Source: Microbacterium sp. BH-3-3-3
GTDB taxonomy: Bacteria > Actinomycetota > Actinomycetes > Actinomycetales > Microbacteriaceae
Assembly (NCBI RefSeq): GCF_001792815.1
Contig: NZ_CP017674.1
Span: 2,046,001-2,110,000, forward strand
Length of the DNA stretch: 64,000 nucleotides
Reading direction: 5' to 3'
Each line of letters starts with the position of its first letter. The first letter of the stretch is position 1. Positions 25,367 through 33,807 of the stretch are shown here, piece after piece. A program made the position numbers and the translations under genes. The notes beneath the pieces were generated by a model, which saw nothing but the letters and a program-made list of their open reading frames with translations, did no database searches and was not told the DNA's origin.

Positions 25367-26446
25367 TCAGTCGGACTGCCCGCCCACGAGGATCGAGGCG
25401 GTGCCGTCGGGCAGCACCGTGATCGCGCCGTCGACGCGGAAGGGCACGTCCTCTTCGACCGAGCGCACGCTGCCGTCGAAGATCGAGCGGATGTCGACGC
25501 GGATGTGCGCGACCGCCTTGGCCGACGGAATGCGCCAGCCGGCGCCGTCGGGCACCACCGTGACGACGGGCTGCTCGACGATCGACCATGCGGGGGCGCC
25601 GTCGATGCGGTTGCGCACGGTGAACCCGAACGGGCACCCGGTGGGCTGCAGCACCGTCTGCTCGGCGCACGACGAGAGGAAGTCCTCGACGCGCTGCTGC
25701 ACGACCGCGATGAACTCCTCGGTCGGTTCGGCCTGCACGTCGATCGGGATGCCGGCCAGGGGCGCATCGGCGAGCACGGCCACCCCGGGGGTCGCCGAGA
25801 TCGCCGTGTCGACGGCGACCGAGTACAGCCCGGGAGAGAAGACGAGCAGCGGCACCTCGGCCGCGGGATCGGTGTCGGCCCCCTCGATCGACACCTGGCG
25901 CTTGTCGACCTCGAAGCCGTTGACCGAGAAGCGCATCGACCCCTGCACCGACAGGTCCATCACGGCGAGCGGGCTCCGGGCGAACCGCCAGCGGGGCAGC
26001 AGGCTCGACCCGCCGTCGCGCTGCACCGACAGCGTGGTGGTGCCGGCGTACCCGCCCGCCGTGTACGACACGGTCAGGCGGGTGACGTCTCCCTCGACGG
26101 ATTCGTCGACGATCGCGGCATCCATCAACGGGGTGAGTGCCTCGGGCCTCAGCAGCGCCTCGGACGCGGTCGCCGGAAGGCCCGCGGCCTCGAGATCGGC
26201 GGAGTCGACGGCGACACCCGGAACGGCGAGCGCCTCGGCCGCGCGGCGGTCGTGCAGCAGCTCGAGGTAGTGCATGACGAAGGCCCGGGGACTGTAGAAC
26301 TCCCGGTACAGCGATGCGGCTCCCCCGCCCAGGGCGGCGAGCAGCAGGATGCCGATGACGATGATCGCCGGGATCTCGAACCGCCCGCGCGGGCGCGCGC
26401 CGGTGACGCCCCTGGGCGTCGCGGGGCCCCCGCCGGCGTTGTCCAC
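25367..26446 (-). CDS. Single-pass membrane protein of unknown function
   Basis: 359 residues. One membrane segment (about residues 24-46, IPAIIVIGILLLAALGGGAA) follows a short Pro/Gly/Arg-rich cytoplasmic start; the rest is an extracytoplasmic beta-rich domain. Two cysteines (SSCAEQTVLQPTGC) may form a disulfide. The order of short modules (a fold-like region, then VVTVVPDGAGWRIPSAKA, then TVLPDGTASILVGG) gives no recognised family. The GTG start at 26446 is supported by a TAGACT element six bases upstream on the same strand. It converges with the CopD-CtaG gene with a six-base gap. Confidence 0.72.
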   Translation of the reverse strand: MDNAGGGPATPRGVTGARPRGRFEIPAIIVIGILLLAALGGGAASLYREFYSPRAFVMHYLELLHDRRAAEALAVPGVAVDSADLEAAGLPATASEALLRPEALTPLMDAAIVDESVEGDVTRLTVSYTAGGYAGTTTLSVQRDGGSSLLPRWRFARSPLAVMDLSVQGSMRFSVNGFEVDKRQVSIEGADTDPAAEVPLLVFSPGLYSVAVDTAISATPGVAVLADAPLAGIPIDVQAEPTEEFIAVVQQRVEDFLSSCAEQTVLQPTGCPFGFTVRNRIDGAPAWSIVEQPVVTVVPDGAGWRIPSAKAVAHIRVDIRSIFDGSVRSVEEDVPFRVDGAITVLPDGTASILVGGQSD

Positions 26447-26458
26447 GCCCCCAGTCTA
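26447..26458 (-). promoter_or_regulatory. Leaderless promoter of the membrane protein gene
   Basis: On the minus strand TAGACT (26458-26453) is followed by six bases and the GTG at 26446, the same spacing seen for several other genes of the window. Confidence 0.5.
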
Positions 26459-26547
26459 AGAAGCCCACCTGCGCAGATGCCGCGCGCCGCCCCGCGGCGT
26501 CACGCGGGCGCACCGGGAGGGGCGGAGTGGCGCCCGCGTCGCGCGTC

Positions 26548-27381
26548 TCAGTCGGCGACGAGCGAGTGCACGACGGCGACCGCGGCCAGCTGCCCCGCGG
26601 CGATGGCCGCGGCGAGCGAGAACATCGGCCCGGGCAGGTGCTCGGCCTGCGCGTGGTCTCCGACCGCGTAGACACCGGGCATGCTGGTGCGCCCGAAGGC
26701 GTCGGTGCGCACGGCCCCCGCCTCGGTCACGGCGAGATCGAGCTGGGCGGCGAAGGGGGCGCTCGGGCGCCAGGTGGGAGCGATGAACGCGCCGGCCACG
26801 TCGAGGTGCCCGCCCTCGTCGAGCAGCAGACGGAGCCCGTCGGCCGTGCCGTCGACCCGTTCGACGCGTGCCGGGTCGACCACGTGCACCTCGGATGCCA
26901 CGGGCTCGAGCATGCGGGCCAGCACCGCCGCGTGCGGCGAGGCGTTCACGACCGCGACGGGACGACCGGCGAACTCGTGGCCGTGGCAGAAGGGGCAGTT
27001 GGCGATGCGGTCGCCCCACTGCTCGGCGAGGCCGGGGATCGCGGGGAGATCGTCGGTCACGCCGGTGGCGAGGATCACCGCGTGCGCGCGCAGGGGCTCG
27101 TCGTCGACGGTGACCGTCAGTTCGTCGCCCTGTTGCGCCACGGTGGAGGCGACGGCATCCCGGATCTCGACCGTCGCGTACGCGCCGATCTCGGCACGAC
27201 CGAGTCGACGCAGCTCCGCAGGGTCGCGGCCGTCGTTGGTGAGCAGGTTGTGGGCGTGGCTCACGGTGGCGTTGCGGTACGCGCCGGAGTCGAGCAGCAG
27301 GGTGCGTCGGTGCATTCGACCCAGGGTGAGGGCGGCCTGCAGTCCGGCGGGGCCGCCGCCGATGATGATCGCGTCGTACAT
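26548..27381 (-). CDS. Thioredoxin reductase-like FAD/NAD(P) oxidoreductase
   Basis: 277 residues. The FAD-binding GxGxxG is at the start (YDAIIIGGGPAGLQAAL), the redox-active pair is CPFCHGHE (about residues 122-129), and the second FAD-binding motif is MPGVYAVGDHA. It is shorter than thioredoxin reductase and resembles the BdbA/TrxB-like flavoenzymes often encoded beside MerR-type regulators. It probably reduces a small disulfide or electrophile with NAD(P)H. The ATG at 27381 is set by GGAAGGAA upstream and the family N-terminus; the frame is open further upstream into the operator. It is divergent from the MerR gene. Confidence 0.85.
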   Translation of the reverse strand: MYDAIIIGGGPAGLQAALTLGRMHRRTLLLDSGAYRNATVSHAHNLLTNDGRDPAELRRLGRAEIGAYATVEIRDAVASTVAQQGDELTVTVDDEPLRAHAVILATGVTDDLPAIPGLAEQWGDRIANCPFCHGHEFAGRPVAVVNASPHAAVLARMLEPVASEVHVVDPARVERVDGTADGLRLLLDEGGHLDVAGAFIAPTWRPSAPFAAQLDLAVTEAGAVRTDAFGRTSMPGVYAVGDHAQAEHLPGPMFSLAAAIAAGQLAAVAVVHSLVAD

Positions 27382-27416
27382 GAGGGTTCCTTCCGCTTGC
27401 GTTCTCGTCCATGGTG

Positions 27417-27442
27417 TGACTTCATGTCGACATGAAGTCAAG
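27417..27442. promoter_or_regulatory. 24-bp perfect palindrome, MerR-type operator
   Basis: Bases 27417-27440 are a perfect palindrome; the half-site is TGACTTCATGTC. Read leftward, TTGACT (27442-27437) and CACCAT (27417-27412) form -35 and -10 elements with a 19-base spacer, the overlong spacing characteristic of MerR-activated promoters, and the dyad fills that spacer. The merR start codon (27432-27434) lies inside the right half-site. Confidence 0.8.
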
Positions 27443-27944
27443 CGGGGAGTCGATCGGCGAGGCAGCGGCGCGATTCGGGCTCGAGACGCACGTGCTGCGC
27501 TACTGGGAAGACGAGGGGCTGCTGCGCCCGGGTCGGGATGCCGCGGGGCGTCGGCGCTTCGACGAGGGCGACAGCGTGCGCATCGCGGTGATCCTGCGCA
27601 ACAAGGCCGCGGGGCTCTCGCTCGAGCAGATCCAGGTGCTGCTCGACGAGGACGCGCCCGACCGCCACCGGGTGCTCGAGGAGCACGTGGCCGAGCTCGA
27701 TCGGCGCGCGGCCGACATCGCCCAGGCCCGCGCGATGACCGAGCACGCCCTGCGCTGCCGCGCGCATGACATCACCGAGTGCCCGCGGTTCCGCAGCCAC
27801 GTCGCCGACGTGCTCTCGGGCGAGGCGCGCTGGCTGCTGGTGCGCACCGAGCCGTCGTGCGAGACGCCTGCCCGCTCCCGGTCCGACGACGCGTCCACAC
27901 CCCGCCGCCCGGCGACGGCGGTGCGAACTAGCATGAACCGGTGA
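27432..27944 (+). CDS. MerR-family transcriptional regulator
   Basis: 170 residues. The N-terminal winged helix is typical (SIGEAAARFGLETHVLRYWEDEGLLRPGRD; key parts LRYWEDEGLL and GRRRF), followed by a coiled helix (about residues 70-105) and a short effector region with two cysteines in CRAHDITECPRF. It should control the divergent flavoenzyme through the 24-bp dyad that also covers its own start codon, implying autoregulation. The ATG at 27432 is the only start compatible with the fold, and it leaves no room for a ribosome binding site outside the operator, so the message is probably leaderless. It overlaps the helicase start by four bases. Confidence 0.85.
   Translation: MKSSGESIGEAAARFGLETHVLRYWEDEGLLRPGRDAAGRRRFDEGDSVRIAVILRNKAAGLSLEQIQVLLDEDAPDRHRVLEEHVAELDRRAADIAQARAMTEHALRCRAHDITECPRFRSHVADVLSGEARWLLVRTEPSCETPARSRSDDASTPRRPATAVRTSMNR
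27929..27941 (+). promoter_or_regulatory. Leaderless promoter of the PIF1-like gene
   Basis: TAGCAT (27929-27934), inside the 3' end of merR, is followed by six bases and the GTG at 27941. Confidence 0.45.
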
Positions 27945-29320
27945 CCACGCCGCCCCTCTCCGCCGAACAGCAGGCGCTGTTCCGGCTGATCGAGGACACC
28001 CGTGAGCACGTGTTCGTCACGGGCCGGGCGGGTACGGGCAAGTCGACGCTGCTGCAGCACCTGGCGTGGAACACGAAGAAGCAGATCGCCGTGTGCGCAC
28101 CGACGGGGGTCGCGGCCCTGAACGTCGAGGGCCAGACGATCCACTCGCTGTTCCGCCTGCCCATCGGTCTCATCGCGAACGGCGACATCGACCAGAACGA
28201 CGCCACCCGCAAGATCCTCAACGCGATCGACACCCTGGTGATCGACGAGATCTCGATGGTCAACGCCGACCTGATGGATGCCATCGACCGCTCCCTGCGT
28301 CAGGCCCGGGGTCGTCGCGCCGAGCCGTTCGGCGGCACGCAGGTCGTGATGTTCGGAGACCCGTACCAGCTCGCCCCGGTGCCGCCGCGCGGCGACGAGG
28401 CGCGCTACATCGACGACCACTACCGCTCGTTCTGGTTCTTCGACGCCAAGGTGTGGTCGGGGGAGTCGGCCAGCGACGGTCTCATCGACATCGGCCGGCA
28501 CGGCGCCGAACTGCACGTCAACGAGCTCGTCGAGATCCACCGGCAGTCCGACCCCGGGTTCAAGACTCTGCTCAACGCGGTGCGCTACGGACGGGTGACG
28601 GCCGAGATGGCCGAGGTGCTCAACACCGCCGGGGCGCGCACCCCTCCTCACCCCGCCGACGGCGAGCACCCGATCATCACGCTCGCCACCCGCAACGACC
28701 GGGTGAACACGATCAACCGGCGCCACCTCGACGAGCTCATCGGGCGCACGCAGACGGCGGCCGCCGAGATCTCGGGCGACTTCGGCCGCGGCGAGGCGAA
28801 CTACCCCGCCGAGATGGAGCTGACGCTCAAGGTCGGCGCGCAGGTGATGTTCCTGCGCAACGACGGGGCGCAGTTCGGCGAGGCGCCGCGCTGGGTCAAC
28901 GGCACGATCGGCACCGTCACGCGCATCGCGGGCGACAGCGTGCGCGTCGAGGTCGACGGCACCGAGCACGACGTGGAGCCCGCGGTCTGGGAGAGGTACC
29001 GCTACGCCTACGACCCGGGCACGAAGAACCTCTCGCGCGAGATCGTCGCGGAGTTCACGCAGTTCCCGCTGCGGTTGGCGTGGGCCGTGACGATCCACAA
29101 GTCGCAGGGCAAGACCTACGACCGCGCCGTCGTCGACCTCGGCGCCGGCGCCTTCGCCCCCGGGCAGACCTACGTCGCGCTCAGCCGTCTCACCTCGATC
29201 GACGGCCTGTACCTGACGCGCCCGCTCCGGCCCAGCGACATCCGGGTCGACGAAGACGTGCGCCGCTTCATGAAGCAGGCGTGGCTCGGCCGCCAACAGG
29301 CGGCGGCTCAGGCGACCTGA
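27941..29320 (+). CDS. PIF1/RecD2-like superfamily 1B helicase
   Basis: 459 residues. Walker A is GRAGTGKST (about residue 28), motif II IDEISMV, motif III GDPYQLAPV, a later motif V/VI region AVTIHKSQGKTYDRAVVD and YVALSRLTSIDGLYL. This is the compact PIF1-like AAA family: a DNA helicase probably acting on forked or structured DNA. No nuclease or extra domain is attached. The GTG start overlaps the merR stop (GTGA) and has its own leaderless -10. The last 13 bases overlap the end of the convergent heme oxygenase gene. Confidence 0.88.
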   Translation: MTTPPLSAEQQALFRLIEDTREHVFVTGRAGTGKSTLLQHLAWNTKKQIAVCAPTGVAALNVEGQTIHSLFRLPIGLIANGDIDQNDATRKILNAIDTLVIDEISMVNADLMDAIDRSLRQARGRRAEPFGGTQVVMFGDPYQLAPVPPRGDEARYIDDHYRSFWFFDAKVWSGESASDGLIDIGRHGAELHVNELVEIHRQSDPGFKTLLNAVRYGRVTAEMAEVLNTAGARTPPHPADGEHPIITLATRNDRVNTINRRHLDELIGRTQTAAAEISGDFGRGEANYPAEMELTLKVGAQVMFLRNDGAQFGEAPRWVNGTIGTVTRIAGDSVRVEVDGTEHDVEPAVWERYRYAYDPGTKNLSREIVAEFTQFPLRLAWAVTIHKSQGKTYDRAVVDLGAGAFAPGQTYVALSRLTSIDGLYLTRPLRPSDIRVDEDVRRFMKQAWLGRQQAAAQAT

Positions 29321-29961
29321 GCCGCCTTCGCGCGCGCGAGGTCGGCGAACAGCTCGGTGTTGAAGCGGTAGGCGACGAGCACCTCGGCGATGACGCGCTC
29401 CTTCTCGTCGTCGTCCCAGGGGGCGGCGTCGAGCTGCTCGCGGTAGACGTTCTTGAACGCCTTCGGGTCGGCGATGTCGCCGAAGAGGAAGAAGCCGATG
29501 CCGTTGGTGTCGAACCCGAAGCGGCGCTGCATGAGCCGGCCGATGAAGAGCCCGCCCGACAGGTCGCCCAGGTACCGCGTGTAGTGGTGCGCGACGAAAC
29601 CGCCGGGCCAGGTGGCCGCCACGCGCCGGATGCGCGAGACGTACGCCTGCGTGGTGGGCAGCGGCGTGACGCTCTCGCGCCACGTCGGACCCAGCAGGAA
29701 CGCGAGGTCGGCTTCGAGGGCGGGGAGGCGCGTGAGCTTGTCGCTGAGGAACACCGATGCCACGGGGTCGCGCCGCAGAGCGACCGCCGACTCTTCGAGG
29801 GCCGAGTAGATGAACCAGTGCTGGGCGACGAGGGCGACGTAGTCGTCGCGGGTGCCGCTGCCGGTGAGCAGCTCGGTCATGAACCCGTCGCACTCGTTCG
29901 TGGAGTGCGCACTGCTGGAACGTTCGCGCAGCGCGGTGGAGAACGGGATGACGGCGTTCAT
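29308..29961 (-). CDS. Heme oxygenase (biliverdin-producing)
   Basis: 217 residues, the size of HmuO-type enzymes. The proximal heme-ligand histidine lies in ERSSSAHSTNE (about residue 19), and the distal helix has the flexible glycine motif GDLSGGLFIGRL (about residues 140-151). It opens heme to biliverdin, CO and Fe2+, allowing use of heme iron. Its promoter overlaps a near-consensus DtxR/IdeR box, so it is expected to be induced by iron starvation. The ATG at 29961 is leaderless with respect to TATGAT. The 3' end overlaps the convergent helicase by 13 bases. Confidence 0.93.
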   Translation of the reverse strand: MNAVIPFSTALRERSSSAHSTNECDGFMTELLTGSGTRDDYVALVAQHWFIYSALEESAVALRRDPVASVFLSDKLTRLPALEADLAFLLGPTWRESVTPLPTTQAYVSRIRRVAATWPGGFVAHHYTRYLGDLSGGLFIGRLMQRRFGFDTNGIGFFLFGDIADPKAFKNVYREQLDAAPWDDDEKERVIAEVLVAYRFNTELFADLARAKAAQVA

Positions 29962-29967
29962 GACGTC

Positions 29968-30001
29968 ATCATACGCAAAGAGTTAGGCTGGCCTAACCCC
30001 T
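29968..30001 (-). promoter_or_regulatory. DtxR/IdeR iron box over the heme oxygenase promoter
   Basis: TTAGGCTGGCCTAACCCCT (29983-30001) matches the DtxR consensus TTAGGTTAGSCTAACCTAA at about 15 of 19 positions. On the minus strand TTAGGC (29996-29991) and TATGAT (29973-29968) give -35 and -10 with a 17-base spacer, so the box covers the -35. Transcription would start at the ATG, six bases after the -10. Confidence 0.85.
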
Positions 30002-30158
30002 GATTTCGACGGAGTTCGCGGCATCCGCCCCGCGGCCGCCCCCAGATGTGATGCAGACGTGACGAGTCCAGGATGCAAGGGGCGGTGACGTTCAGGCGGC
30101 GTGTGTTTGAATCTTTCGAGCGGGCGCTTCGCCGCGCTCGGATTCCTGGGGGTAACAC

Positions 30159-31430
30159 ATGCGGGGATGGCGTCGTTCCGCGGCCATCGCGATCGCGGGC
30201 GCCAGCGCGCTCGCCGTGGTTCTGAGTGGCTGCACGCCTCAGGCGTCGGTGGCCCTCGACGTTCCCGCGCAGGTCGACGCCCCCCTTCCCGAGGCCACCG
30301 TCTCGGAGCTGCAGGACGCCGTCACCACCGCGATGGCCGCCACGGGTTCGACGGGCGCCATCGTGGGCGTCTGGGCGCCCTGGAGCGGCACCTGGGTGTC
30401 GGGCTTGGGAACGCAGGGCCCCGGCGGCGCCGAGGTCACCACCGACCTGACTTTCCGCGCGGCCGACGTGACCGGCGCCATGACCTGCGACGCCGTGTAC
30501 CGACTTGCCGCCGACGGGACGCTGAGCCTCAGCGACCCGATCACGCAGTGGGTCAGCAACCTGCCCGGGTACGAGGACATCACGCTGCGTCAGCTGTGCG
30601 ACGGCACCTCGGGACTCGCGTCGTACACCTCGGTGCTCGAGGGCATGGTGCTCAACAACCCCGACCGCGCGTGGAACCCGCGCGAGCTCATGGCCTACGG
30701 CATCGCGAGCCCCCGCCTGAACGCCCCGGGCGCCTCGTTCGGCGACTCCGCCACGAACTACCTGCTGGCGGGCCTCGCGGTCGAGCGGGCCACGGGCGAG
30801 TCGCTCGCGCAGGTCATCTCGGAGCGGGTCGCCGAGCCGCTCGGTCTCGACGCGACCGCGCTGCCGTCCTCGGCCCCCGCGAACCCCGCCGCGTCGTCGC
30901 TGCAGGGCTACTGGTCGCAGCCCAGCCCCGAGGGCGTATGGAACTGCACCGACCCGCGCGAGTTCACCGAGATGTCGGCGAGCTACGGGGGTGCCGCCGC
31001 GGGTGCCGTGACCGACATCACCGACCTGGGGCACTACGCCCAGGCCCTCGCCTCGGGTGCCCTGCTCCCCGATGGCGACGACCGTTTCGCCTCGCCCGTC
31101 CCCGTCGGGGGCGACCAGCCGACGTGGTTCACGGCGTCGGGGGGAGCCTTCCAGGCCGGGTCGCTCATCGGACAGTACGGATGGATGCCGGGCTACATGG
31201 TCGGCGCGTTCGCCGACCCCCGCACGGGCATGTCGATCGCCGTGGTGCTGAACAACTCCGGCGGCAACAAGATGACGTCGGCGTGGTTGGCGTGGGAGCT
31301 GGCGGCCATCGCGTCGAAGGCGCCCGCGGCGCAGGGGCAGACCGCCCCCGAGGCGGGCCTGCCGTGGACCTCGCAGCAGATGCGCGACGGCATCCTGGCC
31401 AACGCCATCTGCCCGCAGCCCGCCGCGTGA
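30159..31430 (+). CDS. Beta-lactamase-fold (DD-peptidase-like) lipoprotein lacking the catalytic motifs
   Basis: 423 residues. A signal peptide with lipobox LSGC (Cys about residue 25) precedes a class C beta-lactamase / R61 DD-peptidase-like domain. Family landmarks are clear (LRQLCDGTSGLASY, AGLAVERATGESLAQVI, AVVLNNSGGNKM). But where the family has S-x-x-K in FRxGSVTKxxTA, this protein reads FRAADVTGAMT; the Y-x-N motif reads DSA (GASFGDSATNYLLAG); and the H-x-G motif reads WMP (YGWMPGY). All three catalytic motifs are gone, so it should not be a serine hydrolase. It may be a cell-wall-binding or scaffold protein. The ATG at 30159 follows GGGGG. EamA gene follows closely. Confidence 0.8.
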   Translation: MRGWRRSAAIAIAGASALAVVLSGCTPQASVALDVPAQVDAPLPEATVSELQDAVTTAMAATGSTGAIVGVWAPWSGTWVSGLGTQGPGGAEVTTDLTFRAADVTGAMTCDAVYRLAADGTLSLSDPITQWVSNLPGYEDITLRQLCDGTSGLASYTSVLEGMVLNNPDRAWNPRELMAYGIASPRLNAPGASFGDSATNYLLAGLAVERATGESLAQVISERVAEPLGLDATALPSSAPANPAASSLQGYWSQPSPEGVWNCTDPREFTEMSASYGGAAAGAVTDITDLGHYAQALASGALLPDGDDRFASPVPVGGDQPTWFTASGGAFQAGSLIGQYGWMPGYMVGAFADPRTGMSIAVVLNNSGGNKMTSAWLAWELAAIASKAPAAQGQTAPEAGLPWTSQQMRDGILANAICPQPAA

Positions 31431-31437
31431 CCCCGCG

Positions 31438-32346
31438 ATGATCGCTCGCGGCGGCCAAGGGTCGGCCGCGTCGCTCGTGCTGGTGGGCCTGGCCTGCCAA
31501 GAGGTGGGCGCCTCGTTCGCGGTCATGCTCTTCCCGCAGACCGGACCGCTCGGCATCGTCATGCTGCGCCTGCTGTTCTCGGCCGTCCTGCTGCTGCTCA
31601 TCGCGCGGCCTCGCCTGCGGGGGCACCACGCGGCGGCGTGGCGCTCGGTCGTCGGCTTCGGCGTCGTCCTCGCGAGCATGAACGGGCTGTTCTACCTGGC
31701 GCTGGAGCGGCTGCCGCTCGGCGTCACCGTCACGATCGAGGTGCTCGGCCCGCTGACCCTGTCGATCCTCACCTCGGCGGGCCTGGCCCGGTGGCTGTGG
31801 GCCGGGCTCGCCCTGGCCGGGGTGGTGGCGCTCGGTGCGGGCGGGTGGGACCGCCTCGACGCGCTCGGAGTCGTCTTCGCCCTGGGGGCCGCGGTGAGCT
31901 GGGCGCTGTACATCCTCGCGTCGGCGCGCGTCGGCCGGGAGTTCCCCCGCCTCGACGGTCTCGCCCTCGCCATGACGGTCGGCGCCGTGATCGCCCTGCC
32001 GTTCGGGGTGTGGCAGGCGGGGTCCGCGCTGCTGCGCATCGATCTGCTCGCGGTGGGAGCGGCGGTGGCCCTCCTGTCGTCGACCATCCCCTACGCGCTG
32101 GAGCTCATCGCGCTCAGGCGGCTCCCCGCCTCGGCGTTCGCGATCCTGATGAGCCTGGGGCCGGCGACGGCGTCGATCGCCGGGTTCCTCCTGCTCGGGC
32201 AGCACCTCTCGTGGCTCGAGCTCGTCGGCATCGGGCTCGTCATCGCGGCCAGCATCGGCGCCGTGCGGGCGGCGACACGACGCGCGGCCGGGGCACGGCA
32301 TCCGGGACTCGATGCCGCCGCAGCGCTCGGCGAGCCCCTCGGCTGA
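31438..32346 (+). CDS. EamA/DMT-family exporter (RhtA-like)
   Basis: 302 residues with ten membrane segments in two EamA repeats. The first repeat has GASFAVMLFPQTGPLGIVMLRLLFSA (key part Q-x3-P-x-G), the second YALELIALRRLPASAFAILMSLGPA, both close to the RhtA threonine/homoserine exporter. It probably exports amino acids or related metabolites. The ATG is seven bases after the preceding stop, so the two genes may share a transcript. A U-tract terminator lies about 90 bases after the stop. Confidence 0.85.
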   Translation: MIARGGQGSAASLVLVGLACQEVGASFAVMLFPQTGPLGIVMLRLLFSAVLLLLIARPRLRGHHAAAWRSVVGFGVVLASMNGLFYLALERLPLGVTVTIEVLGPLTLSILTSAGLARWLWAGLALAGVVALGAGGWDRLDALGVVFALGAAVSWALYILASARVGREFPRLDGLALAMTVGAVIALPFGVWQAGSALLRIDLLAVGAAVALLSSTIPYALELIALRRLPASAFAILMSLGPATASIAGFLLLGQHLSWLELVGIGLVIAASIGAVRAATRRAAGARHPGLDAAAALGEPLG

Positions 32347-32436
32347 GGGATGCCACGCCCGGCCCGGTCGTGAGCACGGCGCCTGCGCGCCGTCGGGCGG
32401 ATCTCGCTCGCGAACCGTAGCGGAAGGACCCGGAGA

Positions 32437-32460
32437 AAGAGCGACCGGGGTCGTTCTTTT
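32437..32460 (+). terminator. Intrinsic terminator with T-run
   Basis: AAAGAGCGACC pairs with GGTCGTTCTTT around GG with one mismatch and ends in a T-run. It closes the EamA transcript and ends six bases before the -10 of the next gene. A second hairpin (ACGGCGC/GCGCCGT) lies at 32376-32393. Confidence 0.7.
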
Positions 32461-32465
32461 CACGC

Positions 32466-32478
32466 TATGGTTCACCCG
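32466..32478 (+). promoter_or_regulatory. Leaderless promoter of the small membrane protein gene
   Basis: TATGGT (32466-32471), six bases, then the GTG at 32478. This is one of the clearest examples in the window. Confidence 0.55.
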
Positions 32479-32672
32479 TGGATCGCCTCAAACTCCTCTC
32501 CTTCGTCGGTTGGCTCATGATCGTCGCGGGGGTGGTCAACCTCGTGCTGGCCATCGTCGACATCTCGTCGGGTGCGAGCGTCGCCAACAACGTCCTCGCC
32601 GCGGCCATGGGTATCGTGCTGACGATCGCCGGGTCGATGCAGGTGGCGAACAAGGGGCGCGCGCGGCGCTGA
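32478..32672 (+). CDS. Small two-TM membrane protein of unknown function
   Basis: 64 residues: two membrane segments (about 7-29 and 40-57) joined by a short loop (DISSGASVANN) and closed by a basic tail (NKGRARR). No family is recognised. It is supported as a real gene by its leaderless promoter, GC-biased third positions and isolation between a terminator and the corA promoter. Confidence 0.65.
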   Translation: MDRLKLLSFVGWLMIVAGVVNLVLAIVDISSGASVANNVLAAAMGIVLTIAGSMQVANKGRARR

Positions 32673-32725
32673 ACCCGCTCGGCCCGCGCAGGACTCGCTG
32701 TCACCCCACGGACACCTGGCGGGGG

Positions 32726-32738
32726 TAGAACGGAACCA
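32726..32738 (+). promoter_or_regulatory. Leaderless -10 element of corA
   Basis: TAGAAC (32726-32731), six bases, then the ATG at 32738. The last position of the hexamer deviates from TANNNT. Confidence 0.4.
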
Positions 32739-33736
32739 TGCCCATCATCGACAGCGCCGTGTACGTCGGCGGTCACCGCATCGAGAACCCCTCGAGTCTC
32801 GACCAGACCTTCGAGTACATGGAAGCCCACGGCGGGATGGCCTGGATCGGCCTGCTGCGGCCCTCGCCCGAAGAGCTCGAGCGGGTCGCCGCCGAGTTCT
32901 CGCTGCACCCCCTCGCCGTCGAAGACGCCCTGACCGGCCACCAGCGCGCGAAGCTCGAGCGGTACGGCGGCAATCTCTTCGCCGTGCTGCGCCCGGCGCG
33001 CTACATCGACGCGACCGAGACGATCGAATTCGGCGAGCTGCACGTGTTCATCGGGCCCGATTACGTCGTGACGGTGCGTCACGCCGAGGTCCCCGACCTC
33101 GCGCACGTGCGCCACCGCCTCGAGAAGCAGCCCGACCTGCTGGCGCGAGGCCCCGAAGCGGTGCTCTACGCGATCCTCGACGAGGTGGTCGACCAGTACG
33201 ACCCCGTGGCGCGGGGCCTGCAGAACGACGTCGACGAGATCGAGGACCAGCTGTTCGGGGCGGGCGGCGCCGAACTGACCCAGCGCATCTACGAGCTCGC
33301 CCGCGAGGTGATCCACTTCCAGCGCGCGACCGAACCCCTGCGCGACATGCTCGAGGCGCTGCTGCGCGGATCCGAGAAGTACGGCGTCGACATCGAGCTG
33401 CAGCGATCACTGCGCGACGTGCTCGACCACGTGCTGCGCCAGTGCGACAAGCTCACGGCGCTGCGCGCCATCCTCGACAACGCCCTCACGGTGAACGCCA
33501 CCCTGGTCACCCAGCGCCAGACCGAGACCTCGCTCGAGCAGAACGAGCAGGTGAAGAAGATCTCGGGCTGGGCGGCGATCCTGTTCGGCCCCTCGCTCAT
33601 CGGCGCGATCTACGGCATGAACTTCAAGAACATGCCCGAGCTCGAGTGGCAGTACGGCTACCCGCTCGCGTTACTGCTGATGGTGGCCGTCTCGGCGGGT
33701 CTGTGGCTGACGTTCAAGTGGAAGAAGTGGCTCTGA
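32738..33736 (+). CDS. corA: CorA-family magnesium / divalent cation channel
   Basis: 332 residues. The long cytoplasmic alpha/beta and helical domain (first 270 residues) is followed by two membrane helices at the C-terminus with the CorA selectivity signature YGMNF between them (about residue 290) and a final basic KWKKWL. It passes Mg2+ (or Co2+/Ni2+) as a pentamer. A hairpin follows the stop at 33739-33769. Confidence 0.92.
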   Translation: MPIIDSAVYVGGHRIENPSSLDQTFEYMEAHGGMAWIGLLRPSPEELERVAAEFSLHPLAVEDALTGHQRAKLERYGGNLFAVLRPARYIDATETIEFGELHVFIGPDYVVTVRHAEVPDLAHVRHRLEKQPDLLARGPEAVLYAILDEVVDQYDPVARGLQNDVDEIEDQLFGAGGAELTQRIYELAREVIHFQRATEPLRDMLEALLRGSEKYGVDIELQRSLRDVLDHVLRQCDKLTALRAILDNALTVNATLVTQRQTETSLEQNEQVKKISGWAAILFGPSLIGAIYGMNFKNMPELEWQYGYPLALLLMVAVSAGLWLTFKWKKWL

Positions 33737-33738
33737 GC

Positions 33739-33769
33739 CCGCGGCATCCGTGAGCTCGGGATGCCGCGG
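33739..33769 (+). terminator. corA terminator
   Basis: CCGCGGCATCC (33739-33749) pairs perfectly with GGATGCCGCGG (33759-33769) around a nine-base loop, three bases after the corA stop. No T-run follows. Confidence 0.65.
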
Positions 33770-33807
33770 CACGCGGCGCGCTTCCTGGACAGACGCTGCG
33801 TGAATCG

